From: Paracoccus jeotgali
GTDB taxonomy: Bacteria; Pseudomonadota; Alphaproteobacteria; Rhodobacterales; Rhodobacteraceae
Assembly (NCBI RefSeq): GCF_002865605.1
Contig: NZ_CP025583.1
Span: forward strand, 1,654,501-1,718,500
Reading direction: 5' to 3'
Length of the DNA: 64,000 nt
Below the pieces are notes generated by a model, which saw nothing but the letters and a program-made list of their open reading frames with translations, was not told the DNA's origin and searched no databases. The position numbers and the translations under genes are program-made. This document shows positions 36,901 through 44,940 of the stretch, piece after piece (positions within the stretch are counted from its first letter, which is position 1; every line of letters begins with the position of its first letter).

Positions 36901-38819
36901 GTGGCCGCGACGAACTCGCCGACCGAATGGCCGATCATCGCCCAGGGCTGGATGCCGCGATGCTGCCACAGCCGCGCGGTGGCGTATTCGATCAGATACA
37001 GCGCGGGTTGCGTGATCGCGGTATCCCGCAGCACCCGCGCCGCGTCGGCAGCGTCCGTGCTGCGAAACAGCAGATCGGCGAGGTTCAGCCCCAGCGTCGA
37101 GGCCAGCGCCTCGGCCCCGTCATCGAGGATGCGGGCAAAGACCGGCTCGGTCTGATAAAGCCCCTGCCCCATGCCCGGATATTGCGCCCCCTGACCGGGG
37201 AACATGAAGGCGATTGCTGGCGCCTCGGCCGGCGCGGGTCGGGCGACAAAGGGCGCGCTCAGCGCCCCAATCGCCTCTTGGCGGGTCGCGGCCACGACCA
37301 CCCGCCGATGGTCGAAGGCGCGGCGCCCCTCTTGCAGGGTGAAAGCCACATCGGCCAGTTCGGGCGCAGCGTCGCTGGACAGAACCGCTGCCAGTTGCTG
37401 CGCCTGCGCCGCCAGCGCGGCCTCGTTCCGCGCGGAGAGCGGCAGGATCGACAGCCCCCCGGCTTGCGTCTCGGCCTGCGTCTCGGCCTGCGTCTTGCTG
37501 CGCGGCGGTGCCTCTTCCATTATCACATGAACATTCGTGCCGCCGACGCCGAAGGCGCTGACCCCGGCCCGCAGCGGACCATCGGCGGTCCAGTCCTCGG
37601 CCGTCATGGGGATGCGGAAGGGGCTGGGGCCAAGGTCGATATTCGGGTTCGGCCGCGTATAATTGGTCATCGGCGGCAGCACGCGGTCGCGCAGCATCAG
37701 CGCCGTCTTGATCAGCCCGATCACCCCCGCAGCCGCATCGCAATGCCCGATATTTGCCTTGACCGAGCCGAGCGCCACCTGCCCCTGCCCGACCCCCTGA
37801 AACGCCTTTTTCAGCCCCTCGAATTCGATCGGATCGCCAAGGGGCGTGCCGGTGCCGTGACATTCGATATAGCTGATGCTGCCCGGATCGACCCCCGCCG
37901 CGCCCTGCGCCTGCGCGATGGCGATGGCCTGCCCGGTGACGCTGGGGGCGGTGAAGGCGATCTTGTCGGCGCCGTCATTGTTGATCCCCACGCCCCGGAT
38001 CACCGCATAGATGTGGTCGCCGTCGGCCACCGCATCCTCGACCCGGCGCAGCGCCACGACGCCCGCGCCATGGCCGAAGACCGTGCCTGTCGCCCCCGCA
38101 TCGAAGGGCCGGCAATGCCCGTCGCGCGAGACCATGCCGCCTTCCTGATACAGATAGCCGCGTTCCTGCGGAAAGGTGATCGAGACACCCCCGGCCAGCG
38201 CCACATCGCATTGAAACGCATCGAGGCTCTGGCACGCCAGTGCCACCGCCGTCATCGAGGTCGAGCACGCGGTCCCCACCGTCAGCGCCGGCCCGGTCAG
38301 CCCCAGCCGGAAGGCAGTGCGGGTGGCCAGGGTATCGGTCAGCGCGCCCATCGAGATGTGGTAATCGCCCAGTTGATAGGTCGAGACGAAATTCTCGATG
38401 GCGCCGCGCTCTGCCATCACATTGTTCAGGAAATAGGTCGGCATCCCGGCCCCGCCGAAGACGCCCACCGGCCCCGGCGCGCGCATCGGATCGCAGCCGG
38501 CATCCTCGAGCGCGTGCCAGCAGCATTCCAGAAACACCCGGAATTGCGGGTCGGTCAGCGCCGCCTCGCGCGGCAGCATGTTGAAGAAGGGCGCGTCGAA
38601 CATCGCCGCATCGCTGATGGACGGCCGGACCGGCACATAGGCCTCGCTGGCGCGGTCGGCATCGGTGAAATTGTCGGCCAGCACCGCGCGGTCATGCGGG
38701 CGGATCAGGTCGCGGCCCTCGCGGATCGCGGACCAGAACGCCTCGACCGACTCCGCGCCGGGAAAGCGGCCGGCGAGCCCGACGATGGCAAAGCCCGAAC
38801 TGGCGATGTCCTGCGTCAT
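30936..38819 (-). CDS. Hybrid PKS-NRPS: KS-AT-ACP-aminotransferase-C-A-PCP
   Basis: In this 2,627-residue megasynthase the KS (10-440) has GTACSTS (Cys 185), HGTGT (His 321) and NIGHC (His 359). The AT (535-830) has GHSVGE (Ser 632) and HAFH (728-731), which predicts malonyl-CoA. The ACP has GFDSL (Ser 962). A Pro/Gln/Ala linker leads to a class III PLP aminotransferase (1130-1570; DEIVTGFR, Lys 1406 in YGKVVGGG). C (1590-2000) has HHIVCDGWS. A (2030-2515) has FTSGTTGTPKG, YGPTETT and NGKLDR. PCP has GADSL (Ser 2565). There is no KR, DH or ER. ACP-aminotransferase-C recalls iturin/mycosubtilin synthetases, implying beta-amination of the ketone. My hand-read A-domain code (D-I-L-Q-L-G-M-I-W) is close to glycine. 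Confidence 0.93.
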   Translation of the reverse strand: MTQDIASSGFAIVGLAGRFPGAESVEAFWSAIREGRDLIRPHDRAVLADNFTDADRASEAYVPVRPSISDAAMFDAPFFNMLPREAALTDPQFRVFLECCWHALEDAGCDPMRAPGPVGVFGGAGMPTYFLNNVMAERGAIENFVSTYQLGDYHISMGALTDTLATRTAFRLGLTGPALTVGTACSTSMTAVALACQSLDAFQCDVALAGGVSITFPQERGYLYQEGGMVSRDGHCRPFDAGATGTVFGHGAGVVALRRVEDAVADGDHIYAVIRGVGINNDGADKIAFTAPSVTGQAIAIAQAQGAAGVDPGSISYIECHGTGTPLGDPIEFEGLKKAFQGVGQGQVALGSVKANIGHCDAAAGVIGLIKTALMLRDRVLPPMTNYTRPNPNIDLGPSPFRIPMTAEDWTADGPLRAGVSAFGVGGTNVHVIMEEAPPRSKTQAETQAETQAGGLSILPLSARNEAALAAQAQQLAAVLSSDAAPELADVAFTLQEGRRAFDHRRVVVAATRQEAIGALSAPFVARPAPAEAPAIAFMFPGQGAQYPGMGQGLYQTEPVFARILDDGAEALASTLGLNLADLLFRSTDAADAARVLRDTAITQPALYLIEYATARLWQHRGIQPWAMIGHSVGEFVAATLSGVMGFETGLALIAARGRLMQAQPSGAMLSVRASLDAVQALVPQGVDLAARNAPSLLVFAGPDQAIDAFAATLEAAGLPARKLHTSHAFHSAMMDPVVEALQAEAARHSFAAPQIPYVSCVTGTWITPEQATDPAYWARHCRASVDFDAGLRTLAGDNAAPALLEVGPGRTLSAFAGQILPRDRRGAVIQSLPDHDAPDRDRETMAAAFGTLWTHGVQVDWSQMRQGGQRVSLPGYPFQKSRHWIEPPVPLSRQAQAPLRDAPPPAQAADTELSNTRPVMAQPDRTDRLTQTLLALLSDLSGDSFTPADAQSSFLELGFDSLLLGQLAQRLDREMGCKLTFRQLMTDYPDAATLVAHLDTVLPDDPPQATEPQPAANPQPVTAPQPTTVAAQPATSPMPQASGDLGALMQAQTQAMLSLFETQIRGLSGGGQPAPAMQPVAASQAAAPTAAPVIKTRAPAAASPGAEEGSRLDMNRRAAGDADLSPEQMHFVRDLCQEYSARFPTSKARTQANRRALADPRTAGGFRPEWKELVFPIIAETAHGSQLTDPDGNTLIDLVNGFGQTAFGHAPDFVTRAVSAQLDKGFPIGPQTALAHEVAQKFIKATGHERVTFCNTGSEAVMAAIRLARTVTGRDTVVCFNGDYHGMFDEVLVRGRRSGDPTAMPAVAGIPAASVSNMVVLSYGSDEALDWIRENIDEVAAVLVEPIQSRHPELRPRTFVETLREITVQGEAALILDEIVTGFRVAAGGIQELWQIRPDLATYGKVVGGGMPIGVLAGDARFMDALDGGFWSFGDESIPEVAPTFFAGTFVRHPLVLAAASAVLDHIAGEGRALYDRVGPRTQALLAQLNDILQQRGLPPAVTGVSSWLIVNLTPLDPRAGLLFPLMRLGGVHVIDGYGWFFTTAHSEEDFAKVAQVFAAALDRLQAAGILLGEGQAQPEQPRSLPLTEPMKEVWMAAQLGEAASSVFIESARISFDGDLDAAALETALNHVIARHDALRLRFDADGGGAEVMPELRLTLTPEETDPDGLQAIIAEDARTGFDLVEGPLIRARLLRLQPDRHVLILTSHHIVCDGWSTSVVLDELAALYDAQRRGTTADLPPAPSFADYAGQAEARAPDAASAGFWQAQFPQMPELPELPTDARRDGMRSFTGATHIHHIDAETTRALKRAAGREGVTLFAALGGALAAMLGRMSHSDQIVLAVPFAGQTLLANDRLVGHCVNLLPVKLDCDCQMPLREHLKAASTRFLDCFDRGDMTYGSILRAAGLRAGMHRQPLSEIQFNLDQQPADFGFPGLRTSVASNPRAFTNFDLIFNVTESPEGLRIDLTYASDILNDQTCARWCRQYEHLLQELVADLDRPLASVPLIPPNEAAALAAMGNDTARPVPLPLRADALIDKMIESQPDAIAIEDATGGLSYADLGRQSDRLAAEIRRRLPESGGRVAVLMDRSARMVVALLAVMKAGKVYIPLDPLHPSARLRAVLQASGAAGLVHDGEVADLTKGLDLICMNPADIAADAPTDLPPLADAAGNDSAYVIFTSGTTGTPKGVEVPHSALANFLLSMADRPGFTRDDVLLAVTTVSFDIAALELFLPLVCGGRVVIAAEQEVKEAFPLVARLGQGDITMLQATPTLMQMLLEAGLTPDPRLTLLVGGEPLPRDLADRLIALGGSVWNMYGPTETTIWSSCGRVDSGPIDIGTPIANTVMHVLDEGGQIAPIGVIGELNIGGAGLARGYLDRPDLTEAAFRMVEIPGQEPMRLYGTGDLARRGADGRITLLGRRDGQIKLRGFRIELSEIETAMRAVPGIAAAAVALRDGPGGAMLVGFWVGSEAVDAAAITQALKAVLPAYMIPTRFQRLDALPQTANGKLDRRALPPLDQPGPAVAATKLVAPDGDLEQLLAEIWQGVLGLERIGVTQDLFQLGADSLSIFRIAARMLDKGLGIEARHLMQHPTVRAAAAFHQSREATPTGPSLRDFRKGARRQAASGT
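37466..37495. repeat. 12-bp tandem repeat in the KS-AT linker
   Basis: About two and a half copies of GCGTCTCGGCCT encode a TQAETQAETQ stretch in the linker between the KS and AT domains of the PKS-NRPS. Units are a multiple of three bases, so variation would only change linker length. Confidence 0.7.
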
Positions 38820-40708
38820 TGCAACGCCCCCCTTCTGGCCCGCGCCCGCGACATCCGCACCCGGCTGGCGGCAACGGGGTCGAGGGCCGCAGCCGGCGCG
38901 GTGAAATCAGGCGCGGCGCCGGCGATCAGCACCTCGAGATCGCGGATGCGCGGGGCCTCGAACAGGCGGGCGATGTCGAAGACGCGCCCTAGCCTCTGCT
39001 GCAGGCGGGCATGGACGGCGATCAGCTGCAGCGAGGTGCCGCCGAGGTCGAAAAACGTCGCATCGGCGGGTTCGGCCGGCCGGCCCAGAACCTCGGCCCA
39101 GGTCGCCCGGATGACCGCGCCGATCCCATCGGCGGTCGGCGAAGCCGAGGGCGGTTGCATCGCCTCGACCTCGGCCGCCAGACGCTTGCGATCCACCTTC
39201 CCCGAGGCGGAGAGGGGAAACGCGTCCCTGATCATCAGCTGCGACGGCACCGCGGCGGCAGGCAGCGTGGCGCGCAGCCGCGACAGGATCGGCGCGACCT
39301 GCCCCTCGGGCCCCGCACCGGCTTGCGGCTTGACGAAGCCGAGGATCTCACGGCTGCCATCGGGCCGTACCCGCGCCACGACCGCCGCATCCTCGACAGC
39401 GGGTTCGGCGCGCAGGGCGTGTTCGACCGCATCCAGTTCCACCCGCTGGCCGTTGATCTTGACCTGCCGATCCATGCGCCCGTGGAACATGAACACCCCG
39501 TCGGGCCGCATTTCCGCCAGATCGCCGGTCAGATAGACCTTGCCGGAAAAGCCGTCTGCCTCGAAATGCACGAAGGACGCAGCCGTCACGTCGGGCCGGC
39601 CCAGATAGCCGAGCGCAATGCCGGCCCCGCCGACGGCAATCTGCCCGACCTCACCGGGACCGAGCGGCCGCAGATCCTCGTCCAGAATGAACACCCGGTC
39701 ATGCGCCAGCGGCCGCCCGATGGGCACCGGGCCGCCGGTCCAGTCGTCCCCGATGGTGTGAAAGCAGGTAGCGACGGTGTTTTCGGCCGGACCATAGCCA
39801 TTGATCAGGCGCAGTTGCGGCAGCCTGCGCCGGATCTGCGCCACATGGGTTTCCGACAGCACATCGCCGCAGGAACAGACCTGCCGCAACGGCGCCAGAA
39901 GCGCCGGCCGATGCTCGGCGATGATGTGGAACAGCCCGGCGGTGATGAAGGCGAATGTCACGCCGTGGTCGCGGATCGCCGCCTCGATCCGGTCCAGCGA
40001 CGGCGCGGCATCGGGCAGAATGACCAGCGTGCCGCCATTCATGATCGCGCCATAGGTCTCGATCACGATGGCGTCGAAGCCGACGGCAGCCATGCAGAGG
40101 ATGACCTGATCCGGCCCGAAACCCGCGTAATCCTGCCCCCGCACCAGCCGGCAGACCCCACGATGCGGCACCATCACCCCCTTTGGCTCGCCCGTCGAGC
40201 CAGAGGTGAAGATCACATAGGCCAGATCCTCTGGGCCCGGACCCTGCGGCCAGACCAGATCGGCCGGCGCGGCAGGAATGTCTTGCAAGTCGATGATGTG
40301 GCGGCCTTTGCCCGCATCCGCAGCGGCATCGCCATGCGTCAGGATCACATGGATGCCCGCCGCGTCCAGTATGCCCGACTGCACCGCGCCGGGCGAGGCC
40401 GGGTCGAGCGGCACGAAGGCGGCGCCGATGGTCAGCACGCCCAGTTGGGCGGCCACCGCTTCGATGCTGCGGCCGGACAGGATCGCCACGCGGTCGCCCT
40501 TGGTGACACCCGCCGCCAAAAGCGAGGCGCCGATGCGCTGCGACAGCTCTGCAAGCTGGGCATAGCTCAACCGCCGGTCGCCGCAGATCACGGCGATCTT
40601 CTCGGGCCGTTTCACGACCTGAGAATTGAAGTTATCGATTATCGTCGACTCCGGGGCGTAAAGCGAATGACGCCAGAGCCCGGTTGCAGCCGTTTCATGG
40701 AGCACCAT
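38816..40708 (-). CDS. NRPS loading module: A-PCP
   Basis: The 630-residue protein has a complete adenylation domain: FTSGSTGEPKG (167-177), GYGPAENT (304-311), YLTGDLAEM and SASGKVDRK with Lys 504. A carrier domain follows with FFDLGGTSL (Ser 559). Asp is retained at the site that binds the alpha-amino group (GFDAIV), so an alpha-amino acid is likely. The other pocket residues (roughly A, I, F, C, C, G, V, A) fit no code I know. With no condensation domain it is a loading module for the downstream KS. The ATG at 40708 is preferred over one 17 codons upstream. Its stop overlaps the next start by 4 bases. Confidence 0.9.
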   Translation of the reverse strand: MVLHETAATGLWRHSLYAPESTIIDNFNSQVVKRPEKIAVICGDRRLSYAQLAELSQRIGASLLAAGVTKGDRVAILSGRSIEAVAAQLGVLTIGAAFVPLDPASPGAVQSGILDAAGIHVILTHGDAAADAGKGRHIIDLQDIPAAPADLVWPQGPGPEDLAYVIFTSGSTGEPKGVMVPHRGVCRLVRGQDYAGFGPDQVILCMAAVGFDAIVIETYGAIMNGGTLVILPDAAPSLDRIEAAIRDHGVTFAFITAGLFHIIAEHRPALLAPLRQVCSCGDVLSETHVAQIRRRLPQLRLINGYGPAENTVATCFHTIGDDWTGGPVPIGRPLAHDRVFILDEDLRPLGPGEVGQIAVGGAGIALGYLGRPDVTAASFVHFEADGFSGKVYLTGDLAEMRPDGVFMFHGRMDRQVKINGQRVELDAVEHALRAEPAVEDAAVVARVRPDGSREILGFVKPQAGAGPEGQVAPILSRLRATLPAAAVPSQLMIRDAFPLSASGKVDRKRLAAEVEAMQPPSASPTADGIGAVIRATWAEVLGRPAEPADATFFDLGGTSLQLIAVHARLQQRLGRVFDIARLFEAPRIRDLEVLIAGAAPDFTAPAAALDPVAASRVRMSRARARRGALQ

Positions 40709-41083
40709 TTTCCAACTCGCTAACCCAACAGACTGCAACCTGCAGTCGAATACCCACATCTTAATTGACTACACGATAATCCCGAAATCGCCAAACAATA
40801 CCGGAAAAGACAGCGTATTTACCGCCAATGGACGAAATGGAATCGAATTGCTCAACCGGCGAGATATGTGTTTAGCTGAAACTCGCGACGCGGACTGGAA
40901 GACAGGGTTATTCGGACCCTAGCCAATTAGTCTAATCCTGCTAAAACTTTTGGGCATTCCATCGAACATCGGGAAATAACCGCAATTGTTTTTGCGGTTT
41001 TCCTGAAACGGGCTAGAATCAGAACCGATCCCGCCGCCCTGCCAATGGGGCGGCGCCAGGCATCCTGCCGGAAGGAGCAGCGC
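40709..41083. promoter_or_regulatory. AT-rich divergent region between the NRPS genes and the EPS polymerase
   Basis: This 375-base gene-free stretch is clearly lower in GC than its surroundings. On the plus strand TTGCGG (40992-40997) and TAGAAT (41014-41019), 16 bases apart, form a plausible promoter for the polymerase gene, with a leader of about 60 bases. On the minus strand, facing the A-PCP gene, several A/T-rich hexamers occur but no pair is convincing. No small gene or strong hairpin is evident. Confidence 0.5.
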
Positions 41084-42502
41084 GTGGAGGCCTATGCCGT
41101 CACCCCCATCTTCGGCCTGATCCTGCTGCTCGCCATGATCGGCGGCGCACGTTGGCTGTTGATGCTGACGGCGGCGATGATCCCCTTTGGCATGATGGCG
41201 GTCATCACCCTGCCTTCAGTCGGCGGCCTGTCGCTTCTGGCGGTGAACCTGTCGGCGGCCGCCCTTGTCGGCTGGGGATGTCTGGCGCTGATCGGCTGGG
41301 TCATGGCGGCCAGACCCATCCGGATCGAGCCCGCGACCATCGCGCTGCTCTGCTTCGCCGGCTATGCGATCTTTTCCGCGACGGTGCTCGTGCGGCTGTT
41401 CGCGGGCGAATCGATGGTTTTCGCGCTGGCACGAGGGGCGACGGGGGTGCGGGTCAGCACCTTCTTTGCCTGGGGCAAGGTCTGGCTGGGGCCCAGCAAC
41501 GCCAATATCTCGCAGACCTTCTATGTGCTGCTGGCCTGCGGGTTCTTCGTCGCCGCCGTCCATGTGCTGACGCGGCACGGGGCGGGGTTCGGGGCCAGAT
41601 GCATGGCGCTGGCCGCGTGGCTGAACCTGGTGCTGGGGATCATGGATCTGGCCGCGCTCGACACGCTCCTGTCCTTTATCCGCACGGCGAACTATTCGCT
41701 TTTGAACGAGGCGACGGTCAAGGGCATCCCGCGCATCGTCGGCGGATTCTCCGAGCCCTCGGGCTTTGCCTCTGCCAGCGCAATGTTCTTCGGCTTCTTC
41801 GCCTCGGCCTTCCTTCACTCGCGGCGGCGGGGCGACGCGGTGCTGGCGCTGGGCAGCGGGACAATGACGGTGCTGGCGCTGTCGTCGTCGGGTTTCATCG
41901 CGCTGGCGGTCGTCGGCGTGGCCCTCGCCCCGCGCCTGCTGCGGCTGCGCGCGCGCCTGCGCCGGCCAGAGATCATCGTGATTGCCGTCATCGGGGGCAT
42001 CCTGACCGGCGTGATCGCGGCGCTGCTGCTGTTCACCTCGGCCCCCGATATGGTCGCCTCGGTCATCGACGATCTGATTTTCAGCAAGACCGAAAGCTCT
42101 TCGGGGATGGAGCGGACGGCATGGGCGATGGGCGGGCTCGAGGCGCTGCGCGACACCTGGGGGCTGGGGGCGGGCACGGGGTCGCTGCGATCGAACGGGA
42201 TGATCTTTGTTCTGCTGGGCAGCGTCGGGATCATCGGGACGGGCGCGTTTCTGGCGTTCCTGTTCCTGGCCTTTGGCGGCCGGGCGCGGGGCGCGAATGC
42301 CGCGCAGCTGTCCAACGCCCGGATGGGCGGGCTGGCGGTGCTGTCGACCATGATGCTGTCGGCCACCGTCCCCGATCCCGGCGCGCCGCTGATGCTGCTG
42401 GCCGCCATCGCGGTCGCGTCGCGGCGCAGAGAGCCCGCCCGCGCACCCGAGGCCGCCTCTGGCGCCAGAGATTATGCCGGACATATCGCAGGCGAGATCT
42501 GA
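41084..42502 (+). CDS. O-antigen polymerase/ligase-like membrane protein (Wzy-like)
   Basis: The 472-residue product has about 10-12 transmembrane segments and a central hydrophilic loop (residues about 190-240, with PRIVGGFSEPSGFASAS). The C-terminal part has a second soluble stretch (TESSSGMERTAWAMGG, then GLGAGTGSLRSNG), the arrangement of Wzy/WaaL-type proteins. It would polymerise flipped repeat units in the periplasm. GTG at 41084 has AAGGAG seven bases upstream and is chosen over an upstream ATG without a site. It starts the plus-strand EPS run. Confidence 0.8.
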   Translation: MEAYAVTPIFGLILLLAMIGGARWLLMLTAAMIPFGMMAVITLPSVGGLSLLAVNLSAAALVGWGCLALIGWVMAARPIRIEPATIALLCFAGYAIFSATVLVRLFAGESMVFALARGATGVRVSTFFAWGKVWLGPSNANISQTFYVLLACGFFVAAVHVLTRHGAGFGARCMALAAWLNLVLGIMDLAALDTLLSFIRTANYSLLNEATVKGIPRIVGGFSEPSGFASASAMFFGFFASAFLHSRRRGDAVLALGSGTMTVLALSSSGFIALAVVGVALAPRLLRLRARLRRPEIIVIAVIGGILTGVIAALLLFTSAPDMVASVIDDLIFSKTESSSGMERTAWAMGGLEALRDTWGLGAGTGSLRSNGMIFVLLGSVGIIGTGAFLAFLFLAFGGRARGANAAQLSNARMGGLAVLSTMMLSATVPDPGAPLMLLAAIAVASRRREPARAPEAASGARDYAGHIAGEI

Positions 42503-42554
42503 AGGAATGGCGATGCCACCGGGGCGTTATTGCGGCCTTTGTTATTCAGTTCAT

Positions 42555-42574
42555 TTCGTTAGCGAATTAACGAA
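42555..42574. repeat. Inverted repeat upstream of the GT2 gene
   Basis: TTCGTTA and TAACGAA flank a 6-base spacer in the 232-base gap after the polymerase gene. A TATACT box lies about 22 bases downstream at 42597-42602, without a good -35 at standard spacing. The palindrome could be a regulator site for the glycosyltransferase genes. The rest of the gap shows nothing else. Confidence 0.35.
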
Positions 42575-42734
42575 CCGCAAGAGGCGGAAATAGGGCTATA
42601 CTCGAATCGGCAAGTTTCCTAATCTGACCCTAGCCGGTCATTTCCATGATCTCTGCCGTCATGTGCAAATGGCCCGCTTTGTTTTCGCGGTGATAATAAC
42701 TCATCGCGCTTGTTTGGTCAGCGTTTTCATCGGT

Positions 42735-43652
42735 ATGAATGGCATGAAGATTACAGTCGCAATTGCAACCACCGGGCGGCCGCAAATCATCGGCACCGCC
42801 ATTCGCGATCTGGCACGGCAGCAGCGCCTGCCGGATCGGCTGATCATCTCGGCCGCGTCTCGGGCGGATGTCGATCCGCGCGACATCGCCGCCAGCGTCG
42901 TGGCGCCGGAAATTGTCTTCGGCCCCCGCGGCGCGACCACGCAACGCAACGCGGCGCTGGCGCGGCTGACGGATGAGGATGTGATCCTGTTCCTCGACGA
43001 TGATTTCGTCATGGCGGGCGACTTTCTGCTGCGGCTCGAGGGGCTTTTTCGCGACCACCCGGATCTGTCCGTTCTGACCGGCCGCGTGCTGGCCGACGGG
43101 ATCGGCAATTCCGGCATCGCGCATCACGACGCGCTGCAGATGCTCGCCGCGCATGAGGGCGCAGGCGATGCCGGACCCGGCGCGCTGCGGCCCGTGAACA
43201 ACGCCTATGGCTGCAACATGGCCTTTCGCTGCGCCCCGATCCGCGCCCATGGCCTGCGGTTCGACGAGAATCTGCCGCTCTATGGCTGGCTCGAGGATAT
43301 CGACTTTTCGCGCCGCGTCGCCGCCCATGGGCGCTGCATGCAGGCGAGTGCGCTGACCGGCGTGCATCTGGGCACCAAGAGCGGGCGCAGCAGCGGGTTG
43401 CAGTTCGGCTATTCGCAGGTCGCGAACCCCGTCTATCTGTTCCGGCGCGACACGATGCGCGGCGGCCATGCGCTGCGGATGATCAGCCGCAACTTCGCCG
43501 CAAATCTGGCGAAATCCCTGCGGCCAGAGCCGTGGGTCGACCGGCGCGGGCGGCTGCGCGGCAATATGCTGGCGCTGGCCGATCTGCTGCGCGGACGGCT
43601 GGAGCCGCGCAACATCCTGACGCTCGCCGGGCCTGCCGATGCCAGATCCTGA
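42735..43652 (+). CDS. Family 2 glycosyltransferase
   Basis: The 305-residue protein has a GT-A fold: MKITVAIATTGRPQ at the start, GPRGATTQRNAAL near residue 60, the DDDF metal/nucleotide motif near 88 and YGWLEDIDFSRRV near 195 as acceptor loop with the catalytic acid. It transfers a sugar from an activated donor in the cytoplasm during repeat-unit assembly. The donor is unknown. Starts at 42735 (MNGMKI) or 42744 (MKITVAI) are both possible. The next gene overlaps its end by 14 bases. Confidence 0.85.
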   Translation: MNGMKITVAIATTGRPQIIGTAIRDLARQQRLPDRLIISAASRADVDPRDIAASVVAPEIVFGPRGATTQRNAALARLTDEDVILFLDDDFVMAGDFLLRLEGLFRDHPDLSVLTGRVLADGIGNSGIAHHDALQMLAAHEGAGDAGPGALRPVNNAYGCNMAFRCAPIRAHGLRFDENLPLYGWLEDIDFSRRVAAHGRCMQASALTGVHLGTKSGRSSGLQFGYSQVANPVYLFRRDTMRGGHALRMISRNFAANLAKSLRPEPWVDRRGRLRGNMLALADLLRGRLEPRNILTLAGPADARS

Positions 43653-44898
43653 TCGCGTGGTGATCCTGAACGACTTCGCCTCGGCCGAGGGCGGGGCCGG
43701 CTATCTGGCATCGCGGCTGGCCGAGGGGGTCGCGGCGCGCGGCGTCCCGGTGACCTTCATCACCGGCGATGACCCGGCGGGCGCGGCGCTTCCGGGCGTC
43801 ACGCCGCTGGGTCTGGGCGGGGCTGGCTTGCTCGCCAGCGGTGCCGCACGCGCCGCGGTCAAGGGGCTGCGCAACCGCGAGGTGCTGGCGCAGATGCGGG
43901 CTTTGATCGCCGCCCATGACACGCCCGGGACAATCTATCACCTGCACAACTGGTCGAACATCCTCTCGCCTGCCATCTTCGACGCGCTGGCGCCGGTGGC
44001 GGATCGCTGCGTCATCCACGCGCATGATTTCTTTCTCGCCTGTCCGAACGGCGCGTTCCTCGACTATCCCCGCGCCGCGATCTGCCGGCGCGTGCCGCTG
44101 TCCCTCGGCTGCGTGACGACGAATTGCGACAAGCGGGCGTATAGCCACAAGCTGTGGCGGGTGGTGCGGAACGGCGTGCTGGCCACCGCGCTGCGGCCGC
44201 ATCTGAAATCCGCCAGCTTCGTCCTGATCCACGAGGCGATGCGGCCCTGGCTCGCGCAATCTCTGCCGGGCGCGCGTTTCACCGCGATCCGCAACCCGGT
44301 CACGCCCTTCGGCCCCCTCGCCCCTGCCCCCGAGGCGCAGCGCGGCATCGCCCATATCGGGCAGGTGCAGCGGTTGAAGGGCGTTTTTGAGCTTGCGGCG
44401 GCGGGCGAGAGGCTGGGCCAGCAGATCGAGTTCTTCGGCAGCGGCGAAGATCTGGACGATCTGCGCCGCCGTTACCCGAGCCACCTCTGGCACGGTCATA
44501 CCGACCGCGCCGTGGTCGGGCAGCGGCTGCAACGGATGCGCGCCGTCGTCGTTGCCAGCCAAAGCCCAGAGCCGTTCTGCATGGCAGCCTTTGAAAGCAT
44601 TGCGACGGGACTGCCGCTGGTGCTGTCCGACGCGATCCTCGCCGCGCCAGAGCTGCGCGACAGCGGGGCCGCGCTGACCTTTCCCGCCGCCGACACCGAT
44701 GCGCTGACCGCGACCCTGCGGCGGGTGCTGGCGGATGATGTGATGGTCGCCACGATGGCCGCGGCGGCCCTCCGGTCGGGTCCGGCGCTGTCGCATGGGC
44801 TGCCGGACTGGGTCGACGCGCATCTGGCGCTCTATGCGACGCTGACGCAGCCAGACCCTCTGCCCGCGCAGATGGGCGGGGTGCCCGCCCATGCCTGA
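43639..44898 (+). CDS. Family 4 glycosyltransferase
   Basis: The 419-residue GT-B protein starts with VVILNDFASAEGGAGYLASRLAEG, a typical acceptor-side glycine-rich loop. In the C-terminal half it has GIAHIGQVQRLKGVFELAAA and SPEPFCMAAFESIATGLPLVLSD, the E(x7)E-like donor-binding region of GT4 enzymes. A Cys-containing middle (CPNGAFLDYP, CRRVPLSLGC, NCDKRAYSHK) is seen in some EPS glycosyltransferases. It overlaps the GT2 gene and precedes the beta-helix gene. Confidence 0.88.
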   Translation: MPDPDRVVILNDFASAEGGAGYLASRLAEGVAARGVPVTFITGDDPAGAALPGVTPLGLGGAGLLASGAARAAVKGLRNREVLAQMRALIAAHDTPGTIYHLHNWSNILSPAIFDALAPVADRCVIHAHDFFLACPNGAFLDYPRAAICRRVPLSLGCVTTNCDKRAYSHKLWRVVRNGVLATALRPHLKSASFVLIHEAMRPWLAQSLPGARFTAIRNPVTPFGPLAPAPEAQRGIAHIGQVQRLKGVFELAAAGERLGQQIEFFGSGEDLDDLRRRYPSHLWHGHTDRAVVGQRLQRMRAVVVASQSPEPFCMAAFESIATGLPLVLSDAILAAPELRDSGAALTFPAADTDALTATLRRVLADDVMVATMAAAALRSGPALSHGLPDWVDAHLALYATLTQPDPLPAQMGGVPAHA

Positions 44899-44940
44899 CC
44901 GCACGCGCCTGTCAGCCGCAGATTCCCGGCTGGCCCGCCG

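Noticed and set aside
31017..39536. Several plus-strand open frames of 600-1,100 codons opposite the NRPS-PKS genes
   Set aside because: All are Arg/Gln/His-rich antisense products of GC-rich genes and contain no conserved motif. The minus strand has every expected NRPS and PKS core motif.
40915..42635. The 10-mer GACCCTAGCC occurs on both sides of the polymerase gene
   Set aside because: A 10-base match in related AT-rich spacers is weak evidence and the flanks do not align, so it is not listed as a regulatory repeat.
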